A stretch of DNA of 64,000 nt from Haloarcula amylovorans (GCF_004681185.1 NZ_SRIF01000009.1:18556-82555); one strand, 5' to 3'; shown: positions 42,636 through 52,540, counted from the stretch's first letter. Numbers and translations are program-made. The notes: generated from the letters alone by a model not told the origin.

Positions 42636-45600
42636 CTACCGGTCGCCGTCTACGCCGAGTCCACGTCCCGCCGCAGGTGCCGAGAGGAACGGAAGCACGG
42701 CTCGCTCGTTTGCAGTGTACGACAGCGCATTCGCCTGCTTCGTCCCGTCGGGAGCGACCATGTCGATGATATTCGGGTCCATCCGGTCGTCGCGGCCACC
42801 ACCGAAGCGCCACTTCGACGCCGAGGCCGCGACCGGCCGGACGCGGCCGGGGTCCGACCCCGACTGTCCCAGAAGTAGCGGCATCGTCTCCATCTCGGTC
42901 ACGTCGCCGACGGTCTCCTTCGGGAACGAGACGGCGATGGCGTCGCGGTCGGTGTAGGCCGTGGCGCTGACCATCTCGCTGGCGATCGACTCGCCGTTTG
43001 CGTCCTCGATCCGGGCGCGCCAGCCCTCCGCCCACACGCGGTAGTGGTATGGAGCCTCGAACTCGGCCCAGACGCCCTCGCGGGCCGTCGTCGTCGACGG
43101 GACGCTTCCGTCCGCGTCCGGGTCGCGGAGGTAGATCTGCATCGTCTGGAACGAGAACCCGTTGGGACCGCTCCACGGGTTGACGACCGCGGTATCGAGG
43201 TAGTAGACGAACTGATAGCGGCCGTCGTCCTCGTACAGTTCGACGCCCGTCAGGTCGAAGGTGCCGTCGTCGAAGGCGTCGTTGGTCGGGTAGGTGTAGC
43301 TCCCCGGCCCGTGGTCGTCGCCCGCCGGGTCCTCCCATCGCTTCAGGAGAGTACCGTTGAGGCCGTCCATCGAGAGGAACGGGATCGACGCCCGCGAGGA
43401 CGACGAGTACGAGAGCGCCTCGCGCTGACTCGTCCCCCGCGGCGTGACGAGGTCGATGACCTGCGGGTCGTTGCCGAGCGTCGAGTCGTCTCCGCTCCCG
43501 CCGCCGAAGCGATACTGGCCACGCGTGGCGTTCACGCGGCGGACGCCGCCGAGACCGTAGCCGTCGTAGCCCAACAGCAGCGGGACGAGTTCCATCTCGT
43601 CGAGTCGCCCGTCGAAGGCGCTCTTCGGAACGCTGACGGCGATGGTGTCCTGCGCTTCGACGGTGTAGACGACCACGTCGTCGGTGACGACGGAGCCGTC
43701 CGGCGCTTCCACGGCGGTCCGAATCGGCGGGTCGCCGCCACCTTTCGTCTCCGGCGGCGCGACGAGCCGATACTGATACGGCGAATCGAACGTCGCGTTG
43801 ACGCCCTCGCGGGCCGCCGTGTCACCCGAATCGGCGCTCGGGTCGCGGACGTACACCTGCGGGAACTGGAGCGAGTAGCCGTTGGCGAGCCCCCACGGGT
43901 TCTCGACGCCGCCCCCGATCTCCATCGTGAAGGTGTAGCGGTCGCCGTCCTCGTAGACGCCGAAGGACGCCAGGTCGAACGCGCCGTCGTAGAACGGGTC
44001 CGCCGTCGGTTCAGTGTAGCTCCCCGGCCCGTGACCGTCTCCCGTCGGGTCGTCCCAGCGTTCGAGGAGCGTCCCGTACAGCCCCTCCGCGAACGTCGCG
44101 TACGGAATCGTCGCCGTCTCCGATTCGGTGTAGCCGAGCGCCTCGGCCTGACTCGTTCCCGACGGCGTGATGGCGTCGATTACGTTCGGGTCGTTGCCGA
44201 GCGTCGAGTCGTCGCCAGCACCGCCGCCGAAGTGGCGCGCGGCGTTCGACTCGTTCACCCGGCGGACGCCGCCCCACCCTTCGGAGTCGTAGCCGAGCAG
44301 CAGCGGCGCGACCTGCCACGAGGTGAGCGAGCCGTCGATGGCCGACTTGGGAACGTCCACGCGAATCGAACGGGTCGAGGGACTGACGAACACGTCGCCG
44401 TCGGTGATGACCTCGCCGTCCGGCCCTTCGACTCTGGTCCCCCGTTCCCCGTCGGCGACGACCCGACGGTGGTACGGCTGGCGCAGGGTCGCGTTGACGC
44501 CCTCGCGGGCCGCCGTCGCACCGCCGGTCGCGTCGGGGTCGCGGAGGTAGAACTGGAGGTGCTGGAGCGAGAAGCCGTGCTCGAAGTCCCACACGTTCTC
44601 GATGGGCGCGTCGACGGTGACGCGGAGCTGGTAGGCGTCCGGCGTCTCGTGGAGCGACAGGCCCGTGAGGTCGAACGCGCCGTCGGCGAAGACGTCGTCG
44701 GTCGGATACGTGTAACTGCCCGGTCCGTGGTCGTCGCCCGCCGGGTCGTCGAGACTGGCGACTTCCTGGCCGAGTCCGGAGAGCGAGTCGGCGGCGAAGA
44801 CGCCGACGCTGTCGACGGTGACCGTAGTCGGTCCGCTGTCGTCCGAATTTCCGGGACGGCACTGTACGCCTTTGTTACCCTGTCCTCTGGCCCTCTCGAC
44901 GCCCTTCCCGCGTTCCTCGCCCCGCTCGCTCGCGCGCGGCGGCCGGTTCTCGATCAGGTCCGTCCCGTCGACGGCCCCGCGGAGCGTCACGTCCGCCGGT
45001 TCCGCCCCGAAGTTGAGGACGACGACGGCCTGCTCCTCGCCCGCGTCGCGGCCGTACGCGACCACGTCGTCGGAATCGGACTCGTAGTAGACCCCGGTGA
45101 GGGAAGCGGACTCCTGCAGCGCCGGCAGGTCGTGACGGGCGTCGACGAGCGACCGGTAGAACTCGAGGTGGTCCGCGTCGTACTCGTCCCAGTTCATGAA
45201 CGCGCGGAAGTGGCCCTTCTCGTCGATGCGGGGCTCCGAGTAGTTCGTCAGCGCCCGTTCCTGTCCGTAGTAGACCATCGGGACACCCGGGAGCGTGAAC
45301 GTCGCCGCGGCCGCGGCCCGCTGTGCGGGCTGGTCGGCCACGTCGAGATACCGACGCATGTCGTGGTTCTCGACGTATTGGAGGAACAGGTCCCGGTCGG
45401 GGAAGCCTCCGTTCTGGCGTCGCGTGACCGTCGACCGGAGCGCGTCGGCGGGCGTGCCGCCCTGCCCGATGCTCCGGAGAGCGTTCACCAGCCAGTCGTC
45501 GAAGTGCATGTCGAACTCGTTGCCGCCGAACTCCGACTCGTAGGGGATCACCTCGTCCAACAGCATCGCGTCGGGGTTGGCCTCCTTGACGCGAGTCCGG

Positions 45601-46958
45601 ACCTCCGCCCAGAAGTCGTGGGGAACGCCGTAGGCGACGTCACACCGGAAGCCGTCGACCTTCTCGGCCCAGAAATCGACGACCGAGAGCATGTGCTCGC
45701 GCAGCGCGGGCGTCTCGTACGCCACGTTGATGAGGTCCGACCAGCCGAAGAAGGAGTAGGGTTCGCCGTCGGCGGTCCGCTCGTACCACTCGTAGTACTT
45801 CGAGTTCGTCCCGGCTGAACTGGCCTGCCGGTAGAAGCGGTGTTCGGCCGCGGTGTGGTTGAACACGAGGTCGAAGACGACCTTGATGTCGCGGTCGTGG
45901 CAGGCGTCGACGAACGCCTCGTACTCCGCGACGCTGCCGAGCGCGTCCGCGGTGTCGAAGAAGTCGGTCGTGTCGTAGCCGTGGGGTCCGCCCGGCGAGT
46001 CAGGATTGCGATGGCTCGTCGCGTCCAGCACGGGCGTGAGCCACACCCAGTCGACGCCCAGGTCGTCGAGATAGTCGACGCGATCCGAGAGATAGCCGAA
46101 GTCCACCTCGCCGGGACCGGAGCCGAACGACCGCGTGAAGATCTCGTAGCCGACCGAGTTCGGGAGCCAGTCGGGCACGGCGTTCAGCGACCGAGCGCTC
46201 CGGTCGTCGGCGTCGAGTTCTACGGTGACGGAGACGCCGTGGCGGTCGGCGATCGGGACAGCGTGAATCTGTGCCGTTCCGTCGACGGCGTCGGCCGGAA
46301 TCCGGGCGGTGGTTCCATCGACGGTAACGTCGTCGGCCGTGACGGATGCACGGTCGTCCGGGACGAACTCCACGTCCACGTCCTCGGCCGTCGACTCGCT
46401 GTCGGGCGCGGCGTCGGGGTCAGTCTCGACGACGAAGTCCTTCGTCGTCGGGTCGTAGCGCCCCTCGGCGCGAATTCGGGGCGGGCCGGCGGCGTCATCG
46501 GATGGCTCGGGAAAGACTCGGACGGTCAGTCGATGCGTCCCGTCGGGCGCGTCGAGTTCGAGGCCGTAGGTGCCCGGAACGTCCGGGTCGAACTCGACGA
46601 CGCCGTCGCCGTAGTCGTACTCGTCGGGGTCCTCGTAGAATCCTGTGACGCCGCTGTCTGCTGGCGTCTCGACCACGCGCCACGCGAACGCGTCGTCGCC
46701 GTAGTTCGCCGGATCGCGCTCGGGATCCGGGATTCGCGGTGCGAGCGTGTTCCGTCCGTCGGGCGAGCCGTCGCCCCGGTAACTCACCGCGAGCGGGTCG
46801 ACCAGTGACTCCCCCGCGTGGATGAACCGGGGCGGTCCCGGATGGTACCCCTCCGTGGCCGAGGAGGAGGCGAGAGACCGGACGCTTTCGTCAAGGTCGC
46901 CACCGAGTGACAGTGCACCGAGTCCGCCGATTCCGCCGAGATATTCGCGTCGTTTCAT
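42636..46958 (-). CDS. Secreted alpha-amylase (GH13) with three glucodextranase-C-like repeats
   Basis: 1440 residues. N-terminus MKRREYLGGIGGLGALSLGG is a Tat-like signal. After an N-terminal beta domain, the GH13 barrel carries the catalytic Asp440 (DGFRCDVAYGVP), Glu469 (MLLDEVIPYES) and Asp533 (VENHDMRRYLD). Three repeats of about 237 residues follow from roughly 733, 968 and 1207, each opening D-P-x-G-D-x-HGPGSYT and resembling the C-terminal carbohydrate-binding domain of glucodextranase. A basic insert at about 671-700 is out of keeping with the acidic protein. It should degrade starch- or pullulan-like glucans outside the cell. Confidence 0.9.
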   Translation of the reverse strand: MKRREYLGGIGGLGALSLGGDLDESVRSLASSSATEGYHPGPPRFIHAGESLVDPLAVSYRGDGSPDGRNTLAPRIPDPERDPANYGDDAFAWRVVETPADSGVTGFYEDPDEYDYGDGVVEFDPDVPGTYGLELDAPDGTHRLTVRVFPEPSDDAAGPPRIRAEGRYDPTTKDFVVETDPDAAPDSESTAEDVDVEFVPDDRASVTADDVTVDGTTARIPADAVDGTAQIHAVPIADRHGVSVTVELDADDRSARSLNAVPDWLPNSVGYEIFTRSFGSGPGEVDFGYLSDRVDYLDDLGVDWVWLTPVLDATSHRNPDSPGGPHGYDTTDFFDTADALGSVAEYEAFVDACHDRDIKVVFDLVFNHTAAEHRFYRQASSAGTNSKYYEWYERTADGEPYSFFGWSDLINVAYETPALREHMLSVVDFWAEKVDGFRCDVAYGVPHDFWAEVRTRVKEANPDAMLLDEVIPYESEFGGNEFDMHFDDWLVNALRSIGQGGTPADALRSTVTRRQNGGFPDRDLFLQYVENHDMRRYLDVADQPAQRAAAAATFTLPGVPMVYYGQERALTNYSEPRIDEKGHFRAFMNWDEYDADHLEFYRSLVDARHDLPALQESASLTGVYYESDSDDVVAYGRDAGEEQAVVVLNFGAEPADVTLRGAVDGTDLIENRPPRASERGEERGKGVERARGQGNKGVQCRPGNSDDSGPTTVTVDSVGVFAADSLSGLGQEVASLDDPAGDDHGPGSYTYPTDDVFADGAFDLTGLSLHETPDAYQLRVTVDAPIENVWDFEHGFSLQHLQFYLRDPDATGGATAAREGVNATLRQPYHRRVVADGERGTRVEGPDGEVITDGDVFVSPSTRSIRVDVPKSAIDGSLTSWQVAPLLLGYDSEGWGGVRRVNESNAARHFGGGAGDDSTLGNDPNVIDAITPSGTSQAEALGYTESETATIPYATFAEGLYGTLLERWDDPTGDGHGPGSYTEPTADPFYDGAFDLASFGVYEDGDRYTFTMEIGGGVENPWGLANGYSLQFPQVYVRDPSADSGDTAAREGVNATFDSPYQYRLVAPPETKGGGDPPIRTAVEAPDGSVVTDDVVVYTVEAQDTIAVSVPKSAFDGRLDEMELVPLLLGYDGYGLGGVRRVNATRGQYRFGGGSGDDSTLGNDPQVIDLVTPRGTSQREALSYSSSSRASIPFLSMDGLNGTLLKRWEDPAGDDHGPGSYTYPTNDAFDDGTFDLTGVELYEDDGRYQFVYYLDTAVVNPWSGPNGFSFQTMQIYLRDPDADGSVPSTTTAREGVWAEFEAPYHYRVWAEGWRARIEDANGESIASEMVSATAYTDRDAIAVSFPKETVGDVTEMETMPLLLGQSGSDPGRVRPVAASASKWRFGGGRDDRMDPNIIDMVAPDGTKQANALSYTANERAVLPFLSAPAAGRGLGVDGDR

Positions 46959-47161
46959 GGGTGTCTCCGAACGTCAGTCGGCGCGTTCTCGCACCGCCCT
47001 GCAGTGGGGTCCGAGCCGCGACTGTACCGTTCGTATCCTCCAACAAATTCTATGGACAAAAATTCTATCACAGATTACACTAGAAAAGTATCCGACACGT
47101 CTCTCGAAAATTCCATTCTGGTGAAAACGCAAATCTCCGAGAGCGGCGTTCTGGTCGCCGC

Positions 47162-48508
47162 TCAGTCAGTCAGTTCGGGCGTCGAAACAGCCGCCTCGCT
47201 CTCGGCAGCACTCTCGACCGTCGCTCGGTCGGGCAGGTTAGGGTCGGGTTTCCGGCCCAGCGTGAGGAATCGCTCGGTGAGCGTGAGTTCCTCCGGGCTC
47301 GGACTCGACTTCTGTATCGGCTCGTACTCGACAACCACGTCGTCAGCGTCGGCGGCGATGCGAACCGCACAGAGTTGATACGACGGATAGAACACGGGCG
47401 GGAGGAGACCGATGATACCGTCGCGGCGATGGAGGCGCTTGAGCCACGTCCCGCTGTTGACCATCAGTCCCTCGTCGAGGGCGCGTATCCGCGGCCGGTG
47501 CGTGTGGCCGTAACAGAAGATAGCCGTCTCCTCGCGGCGACCGAGAATCTCACGGGCGGCGTCATCGTAGGAGGTCTCCGCGTCGACGGTCAGGCCGGTT
47601 TCGAGGATGCCGAAACGGTCGATCGTCTTGTTGATGTCCCGGCGGAGGAGGTACAGCGGGATGCCGATGAGCAACAGCAGACTGGTCACGGTGACGTTGA
47701 TGGCGAGTAGGAACCAGATGGCGGTCCCCGCGGTGCCGAACTGCCCCAGAAACGACGTGGTCCACTCGACGGGCGTCGACCAAACACCGAGGAGGTTGAG
47801 GGCCGCGAACACCACGAGGATGGCGCTCACGTTGAACAGGAGCAGGAACGGAAGCAAGGCGTACCGCAAGAGCGGATTCATCTCGCGGTAGAAGTACTTC
47901 GAGAGCAGCCAGATCGGGACCCGTTCGGTCGGCGTGACCGCCTGCACGTCCTTGAGCCAGTTGTACCGTCCGCGATCGGAGAGCTGGCCCGCCCGACTGG
48001 TGACGAGCGTGTTGTAGTAGTAGCCGAGCGGTGCGACGTTGGGGTCGCCCCAGTCCTCGATTCGGTTGTTCGGGTCGTGCTGGTGGCCGTGTTCGAAGTG
48101 GATCACCCGCTCGCCGACCGGTCGCGTGAACGACTGGGACTGCAACAGGTCGACGTTGTACTCGGCGAAGCGCTCAACGTACTCGTCGTAGGCCGCGAGT
48201 TCGTGATCGTGATTGCCCGGCAAGAGCGTGATGTCGACGTTCTCGCCGGTCTCGCGCAACTGCTCGAACAGCTGTGGATACGTCGATTCGAGCACGTCGA
48301 ACTTCGCCATTCCCTCGACACGAGTGAACTCCCAGAGACCGAAGGCGTCGCCATTGATCACCAGTTCGGCGTTCTCGTCGGTCTCGGCCAACCGGCCGAG
48401 AAATTCGAGGAGTTCGTCGAGAAACTCGACTTCCTCCAGTTGTTCGTCACCGCCGATGTGGAGGTCGCTGATGACGTAGTACACCCGGTCCTCGCCCGTG
48501 CCGCCCAT
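47162..48508 (-). CDS. Membrane metallophosphoesterase with a membrane hairpin inside the catalytic domain
   Basis: 448 residues. Calcineurin-like motifs: YVISDLHIGGD, VINGDAFGLWE, LLPGNHDHELA, HFEHGHQHD, and after about 200 residues CYGHTHRPRI. Between the fourth and fifth motifs are two hydrophobic helices (YALLPFLLLFNVSAILVVF and AIWFLLAINVTVTSLLLLIG). Start ATG at 48508 begins just before the first motif; the upstream frame is not convincing. It may dephosphorylate a membrane or nucleotide substrate; UDP-diacylglucosamine hydrolases are distant relatives, but substrate is unknown. Confidence 0.85.
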   Translation of the reverse strand: MGGTGEDRVYYVISDLHIGGDEQLEEVEFLDELLEFLGRLAETDENAELVINGDAFGLWEFTRVEGMAKFDVLESTYPQLFEQLRETGENVDITLLPGNHDHELAAYDEYVERFAEYNVDLLQSQSFTRPVGERVIHFEHGHQHDPNNRIEDWGDPNVAPLGYYYNTLVTSRAGQLSDRGRYNWLKDVQAVTPTERVPIWLLSKYFYREMNPLLRYALLPFLLLFNVSAILVVFAALNLLGVWSTPVEWTTSFLGQFGTAGTAIWFLLAINVTVTSLLLLIGIPLYLLRRDINKTIDRFGILETGLTVDAETSYDDAAREILGRREETAIFCYGHTHRPRIRALDEGLMVNSGTWLKRLHRRDGIIGLLPPVFYPSYQLCAVRIAADADDVVVEYEPIQKSSPSPEELTLTERFLTLGRKPDPNLPDRATVESAAESEAAVSTPELTD

Positions 48509-48884
48509 TACGTGTGATTGTCGGGTGCATCGACAAAGGTGTTGTTCTCCGGTCGCCGCCGGCCCGTCACCGCCGGAGTGCATCTCCGGTCGTTCGGCGC
48601 GAGAATCGCCGGGGCAGTCCGGCCCCAGCGAACGGTCGTCTCCAGCCTTCACTCTGGAACGACGGTCAGAGATGCAGACGGAGCGTCTGCGCCGTGATAT
48701 TCACTATTTTTGCGTAAATAGCTGGTGGCCGAGCGTCGAACAGGTATACCAAGTGTCCCGTCGAAAGTCTTTGGTCCGCAGAGAGAGTACAACAGGCGAG
48801 TGACCGTGTTCGGACGCGTTCGACGGAAGCCGAAATGGCGTCACCGAGCGAGGCGTCGAGCGCAGGGGCGACGGAGGGTCGGAG
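48509..48884. other. Divergent intergenic region of 376 bp
   Basis: No gene seen. Holds an A/T island CACTATTTTTGCGTAAATAG near 48702-48721 with a TATTT/AAATA inverted repeat, the best candidate for a promoter or operator between the leftward phosphoesterase and the rightward molybdoenzyme. The rest is GC-rich without a conserved element that I recognise. Confidence 0.4.
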
Positions 48885-50858
48885 ATGGGCGGTAACGACG
48901 GCGAATGGCCGTCCGACGACGCGACGGTCTGTCCGCTCTGTTCGGTCGGCTGCACACTCGCGCCGAGCGACGGTGAAAAGAGCCGCGCGCAAGGCGTTCC
49001 GGGTCCGGTGAACCGAAACGGCCGGCTCTGTCAGCGCGGTATCGGCGCCTTCGACGCGCTCGGGAGCGACGAGCGACTGACGACCCCGCTCGTCCGCCGC
49101 GACGGCGAGCTTCGAGCCGCCACGTGGCCCGAGGCGCTCGACCGGGCCGCGGACGCGCTGTCTACCGTTGCTGACGAGCACGACGCCGACGCGCTCTGCT
49201 TTTTCGGTGCGCCCCATTGCACCAACGAGGAGAACTACCTCCTGCAGAAACTCGCCCGCTCACTCGGCACGAACAATGTCGACAACCGCGCGCGACTCTG
49301 TCACGTCTCTGGGATGACAGCGCTCGAAACCCGCCTCGGGCGACCGGCGATGACGAACTCACTATCCGGGCTCTCCGAAGCCGGCGTGCTACTAGTCGTG
49401 GGAGCCAACCCCGCTCGCCAGCAACCGGTGGCGTTCGACTCGTACATCCGCACCGCCCTCCACGACGGGACGACGCTCGTTCACGTCGACCCCCGGGAGA
49501 ACCAGACGACGAGAGCGGCATCGGTCCATCTCGCTCCCCGGCCCGGAACGGACGCGCTCGTCGTCACGGCGCTCTGTGCGCTCGTCGCCGAGCGCGGCGG
49601 GGTCGACGAGTCGTTCGTCGCCGAGCGGACGAGCGGATACGGAGAATACGCCGAATCGCTCGCCGAAGTCGACGCCGACCGCGCGGCGGCGACGGCGGAC
49701 ATCGCTCCCGAGAGCCTCAGATCGGTCGCCGACCGGATCGTGGCGGCGGACCGCGTCGCCGTCCTCGCCGGAACGGGCATCGAGGGAAGCGACCACGGCG
49801 GGACCGACACCGCCGACGCGCTTATCAACCTCCTCTTACTGATTGGTAGCTTCGGCCAGCCTGGGACAGGGATGAACGTCCTCCGGGGACTGAACAACGA
49901 ACAGGGCGCGACCGACGCGGGCTGTCGGCCGGACCGACTGCCGGGGCACCGGCCGGTCGATTCCCCCGAGGACAGCGAACGAGTGGCGGCCGAGTGGGGT
50001 ATCGAACTACCCGCGACGCCCGGCCTCACGGAGCGAGAGGCTGTCGAGCGGTTCGGCGACTCTGTCCACGGGGCGCTGGTCGTCGGCGAGAATCCGGCCG
50101 TCGAGAAGCGCGACGCGTCGTGGCTCCGAGACCGATTGACAGCTCTCTCGGCGCTCGTGGTCGTCGACCTCTTCGAAAGCGAGACGACCGAGCACGCCGA
50201 TGTAGTACTTCCCGCCGCCGCGGGCGTAGAGAAGGCTGGCACCGTGACGAATCTCGACCGGCGGGTCCAGTCGCTCACGCCGACGGTCGCGCCACCGGGC
50301 GACGCTCGCCCGGACTTCGAGATTCTCCGTGAACTCGGAATCCGTCTCGTCGGCGATGCCTTCGAGTACGAGGACTCGGCGGCGGCGTTCGACGAGTGGA
50401 CGCGGCTCAGCCCGGTCCACGAGGGGATGACGCGAAGCACCGTCGCCGACGGCGGCGTCCAGTGGCCGACCGCAGGTGACGGCTTGCACGGGACCGCGGT
50501 CCTCTACGAGGAGGCGTTCGAGACGGAGAGCGGCCGCGCCGCCTTCACCGACATCGAGGCGAACGGCACCGACAGTCCGTCCGACAGACTCGCGCTTCTC
50601 GTCGGTAGTCGCGCGGGCGGGGTCGGTGCGACCGGGTCGTCCGACGAGCGGGTTCACCTCACCGAGACCGACGCCGCGTCACGAGGAATCGAGGACGGTG
50701 ATAGCGTCGTTCTCCGCAACGACGCCGCCGCGATCGAGGCGACCGTCGCCGTCGACGGGAGCGTCCGCGAGGGGACGGCGTACCTCCACGCGGACGTCGC
50801 TGACCCGCTCGTCCGGGACGAGAGCGCAACCGTGCGCGTCCGCCCGGCGTCACAGTAA
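48885..50858 (+). CDS. Molybdopterin oxidoreductase, formate-dehydrogenase-like catalytic subunit
   Basis: 657 residues. An N-terminal 4Fe-4S site: Cys16, Cys19, Cys23 (CPLCSVGCTLAP) and Cys49 (GRLCQRG). The molybdenum-ligand position reads NRARLCHVSGMTALE with Cys139, as in cysteine-type formate dehydrogenases, and GRPAMTNSLSGLSEAGVLLV follows. The molybdopterin domains run to residue 500 and a dinucleotide-binding domain ends it. No accessory subunits, FdhE or electron-transfer partners are adjacent, so the electron acceptor and substrate are uncertain; assimilatory nitrate reductase is a less likely alternative. Confidence 0.83.
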   Translation: MGGNDGEWPSDDATVCPLCSVGCTLAPSDGEKSRAQGVPGPVNRNGRLCQRGIGAFDALGSDERLTTPLVRRDGELRAATWPEALDRAADALSTVADEHDADALCFFGAPHCTNEENYLLQKLARSLGTNNVDNRARLCHVSGMTALETRLGRPAMTNSLSGLSEAGVLLVVGANPARQQPVAFDSYIRTALHDGTTLVHVDPRENQTTRAASVHLAPRPGTDALVVTALCALVAERGGVDESFVAERTSGYGEYAESLAEVDADRAAATADIAPESLRSVADRIVAADRVAVLAGTGIEGSDHGGTDTADALINLLLLIGSFGQPGTGMNVLRGLNNEQGATDAGCRPDRLPGHRPVDSPEDSERVAAEWGIELPATPGLTEREAVERFGDSVHGALVVGENPAVEKRDASWLRDRLTALSALVVVDLFESETTEHADVVLPAAAGVEKAGTVTNLDRRVQSLTPTVAPPGDARPDFEILRELGIRLVGDAFEYEDSAAAFDEWTRLSPVHEGMTRSTVADGGVQWPTAGDGLHGTAVLYEEAFETESGRAAFTDIEANGTDSPSDRLALLVGSRAGGVGATGSSDERVHLTETDAASRGIEDGDSVVLRNDAAAIEATVAVDGSVREGTAYLHADVADPLVRDESATVRVRPASQ

Positions 50859-50955
50859 GAGCGGACCCCACGCTCGCAGGTTCGAATTTAAAGAAGTCGG
50901 TTGTGCCGTCGGGAGTCGGGTCGAACGGCGGGTCGTCACCGCGATGACGGTCGAT

Positions 50956-51345
50956 TTACTCGGACTGGTGGCCGCCGTCTCGGGTCGAAGCCCAGAAGGC
51001 GACGGCTCCGCCCAGGAAGGCGACGTTGCGGAGGAAGTTGTCGAACTCGGCGTCTCGCTCGTCACCAGACTCGTTCCAGAAGTCGTGCATTCCAGGCGTC
51101 ACGCCGAGCATGAACGCCGCGATGGCGACGGCCCCCAGAAGCGGCGCGAGACCGAGTGCGAGCATGATTCCGCCGACGAAGAGCAACGAACTGGCGATGG
51201 GGACGAGCGTCCCGGCGAACGGCACGCCGACACTGTCGGCGTAGACGACCATGTCGTCTAAGTCCGCGAGGTTGTTGTAGCCGTCGCGTGCGAACTTCGC
51301 ACCGAAGGCGGCCCGTGCGAGTACGAACACTGCGTGTTTGAGCAT
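50956..51345 (-). CDS. DoxX family membrane protein
   Basis: 129 residues with four helices, start at MLKHAVFVLARAAFGAKFAR. The typical DoxX layout is seen: first helix, an amphipathic stretch (RDGYNNLADLDDMVVYADSVG), two central helices (FVGGIMLALGLAPLLGAVAI) and a final helix. The family takes part in thiosulfate or quinone chemistry and oxidative-stress defence in other organisms. The ATG at 51345 was chosen because the upstream 20 residues of the open frame are unlike coding sequence. Confidence 0.82.
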   Translation of the reverse strand: MLKHAVFVLARAAFGAKFARDGYNNLADLDDMVVYADSVGVPFAGTLVPIASSLLFVGGIMLALGLAPLLGAVAIAAFMLGVTPGMHDFWNESGDERDAEFDNFLRNVAFLGGAVAFWASTRDGGHQSE

Positions 51346-51478
51346 GGTCGTGCCAAGCGGTGGAGTCGGAAAACCACTGTGGCCACCCCCCTGGATAACC
51401 GACATCTCTGTCGTCGGCGTTCGCCGGACGGGCGCGGCCCCACAGTATTATGGTCGGCGTCAACAGTTATCACTCATA

Positions 51479-52540
51479 ATGCGTGCAGCAGTGTTCACCG
51501 GCCACGGCAACCCGCTGGAGATACGCGAAGTCGACGAGCCGACCGCGGAGCCGACGGGCGTCGTGGTCGAGACGCAAGCATGTGGTATCTGCCGAAGCGA
51601 CTGGCACGCTTGGCAGGGCGACCCGGCGTGGGAGGGACGAGGGTTCGAGGATGGACACGTCTTCGGTCACGAACCCGCCGGCGTCGTCGTCGAGGTCGGC
51701 GACGAGGTCGAAGAGGTTCGGGAAGGCGACCACGTCACCGTGCCGTTCAACCTCGGCGACGGGACGTGTCCCGCCTGTCGAGACGGCCACTCGAACCTCT
51801 GTGACGAGCGGATTCCGTTCGGCCTGACCCCCGAATCACGCGGCGCGTTCGCCGAGCGGTTCCACGTCCCGTGGGCCGACTACAACGTCGTCTCCCTCCC
51901 GTCGGGGATCTCGCCGGTCGAGATGGCCGGACTGGGCTGTCGGTTCATGACCTCCTTTCATGCGCTCGTCCACCGAGCGGACCTCACCGGTGGCGACTGG
52001 GTCGCGGTCCACGGCTGTGGCGGCGTCGGCCTCTCGGCCGTACACATCGCCGACGCTGTCGGTGCGAACGTCGTCGCCGTGGACCTCTTCGAGGAGAAAC
52101 TGGACACCGCGAGCGATTTGGGGGCCGTCGAAACCGTCGACGCCGAGGCGGTAGACGACGTGCCGGCGGCAGTGAGAGCCGTCACCGACGGCGGGGCAGA
52201 CATCTCCGTGGACGCCCTCGGCATCGCCGAGACGTGTCGCAACTCGGTCGAGAGCCTGCGAAAGCGCGGGCAACACCTTCAGATAGGGCTGACATCGAGC
52301 GAAGACGCCGGCGAGATCTCGCTGCCCACCGATAGGATGGTCGCCAAGGAACTCCAGTTCGTCGGCTCCCTCGGGATGCCCCGCCCCCGCTACGACGAGA
52401 TTTTCCGGATGATAGCACACGGGAAACTCGACCCGGCCGCGGTGGTCTCTGAAACCGTCTCTCTCGACGCCGTCCCCGAGAGACTGGCCGCTATGACGGA
52501 CTTCGGAACCAGCGGGATTCCCGTCGTCAACGAGTTCTAA
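51479..52540 (+). CDS. Zinc-dependent alcohol dehydrogenase (MDR family)
   Basis: 353 residues. Catalytic-zinc region ACGICRSDWHAW, GHEPAGVVVEVGDEVEEV, a structural-zinc-like loop GDGTCPACRDGHSNLC in which the first ligand is Asp in place of Cys, and the NADP/NAD Rossmann motif VHGCGGVGLSAVHIADAVGA with VAVDLFEEKL after it, suggesting NAD. It should oxidise an alcohol; the substrate is unknown. The ATG at 51479 begins at the conserved MRAAVFTGHGNPLE. Confidence 0.9.
   Translation: MRAAVFTGHGNPLEIREVDEPTAEPTGVVVETQACGICRSDWHAWQGDPAWEGRGFEDGHVFGHEPAGVVVEVGDEVEEVREGDHVTVPFNLGDGTCPACRDGHSNLCDERIPFGLTPESRGAFAERFHVPWADYNVVSLPSGISPVEMAGLGCRFMTSFHALVHRADLTGGDWVAVHGCGGVGLSAVHIADAVGANVVAVDLFEEKLDTASDLGAVETVDAEAVDDVPAAVRAVTDGGADISVDALGIAETCRNSVESLRKRGQHLQIGLTSSEDAGEISLPTDRMVAKELQFVGSLGMPRPRYDEIFRMIAHGKLDPAAVVSETVSLDAVPERLAAMTDFGTSGIPVVNEF

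Noticed and set aside
43044..45818. 924-codon open frame on the plus strand across the amylase gene
   Set aside because: It is the antisense shadow of the amylase: high-GC codon bias leaves the opposite strand open. The residues are Arg/Val/Glu-rich without domain motifs.
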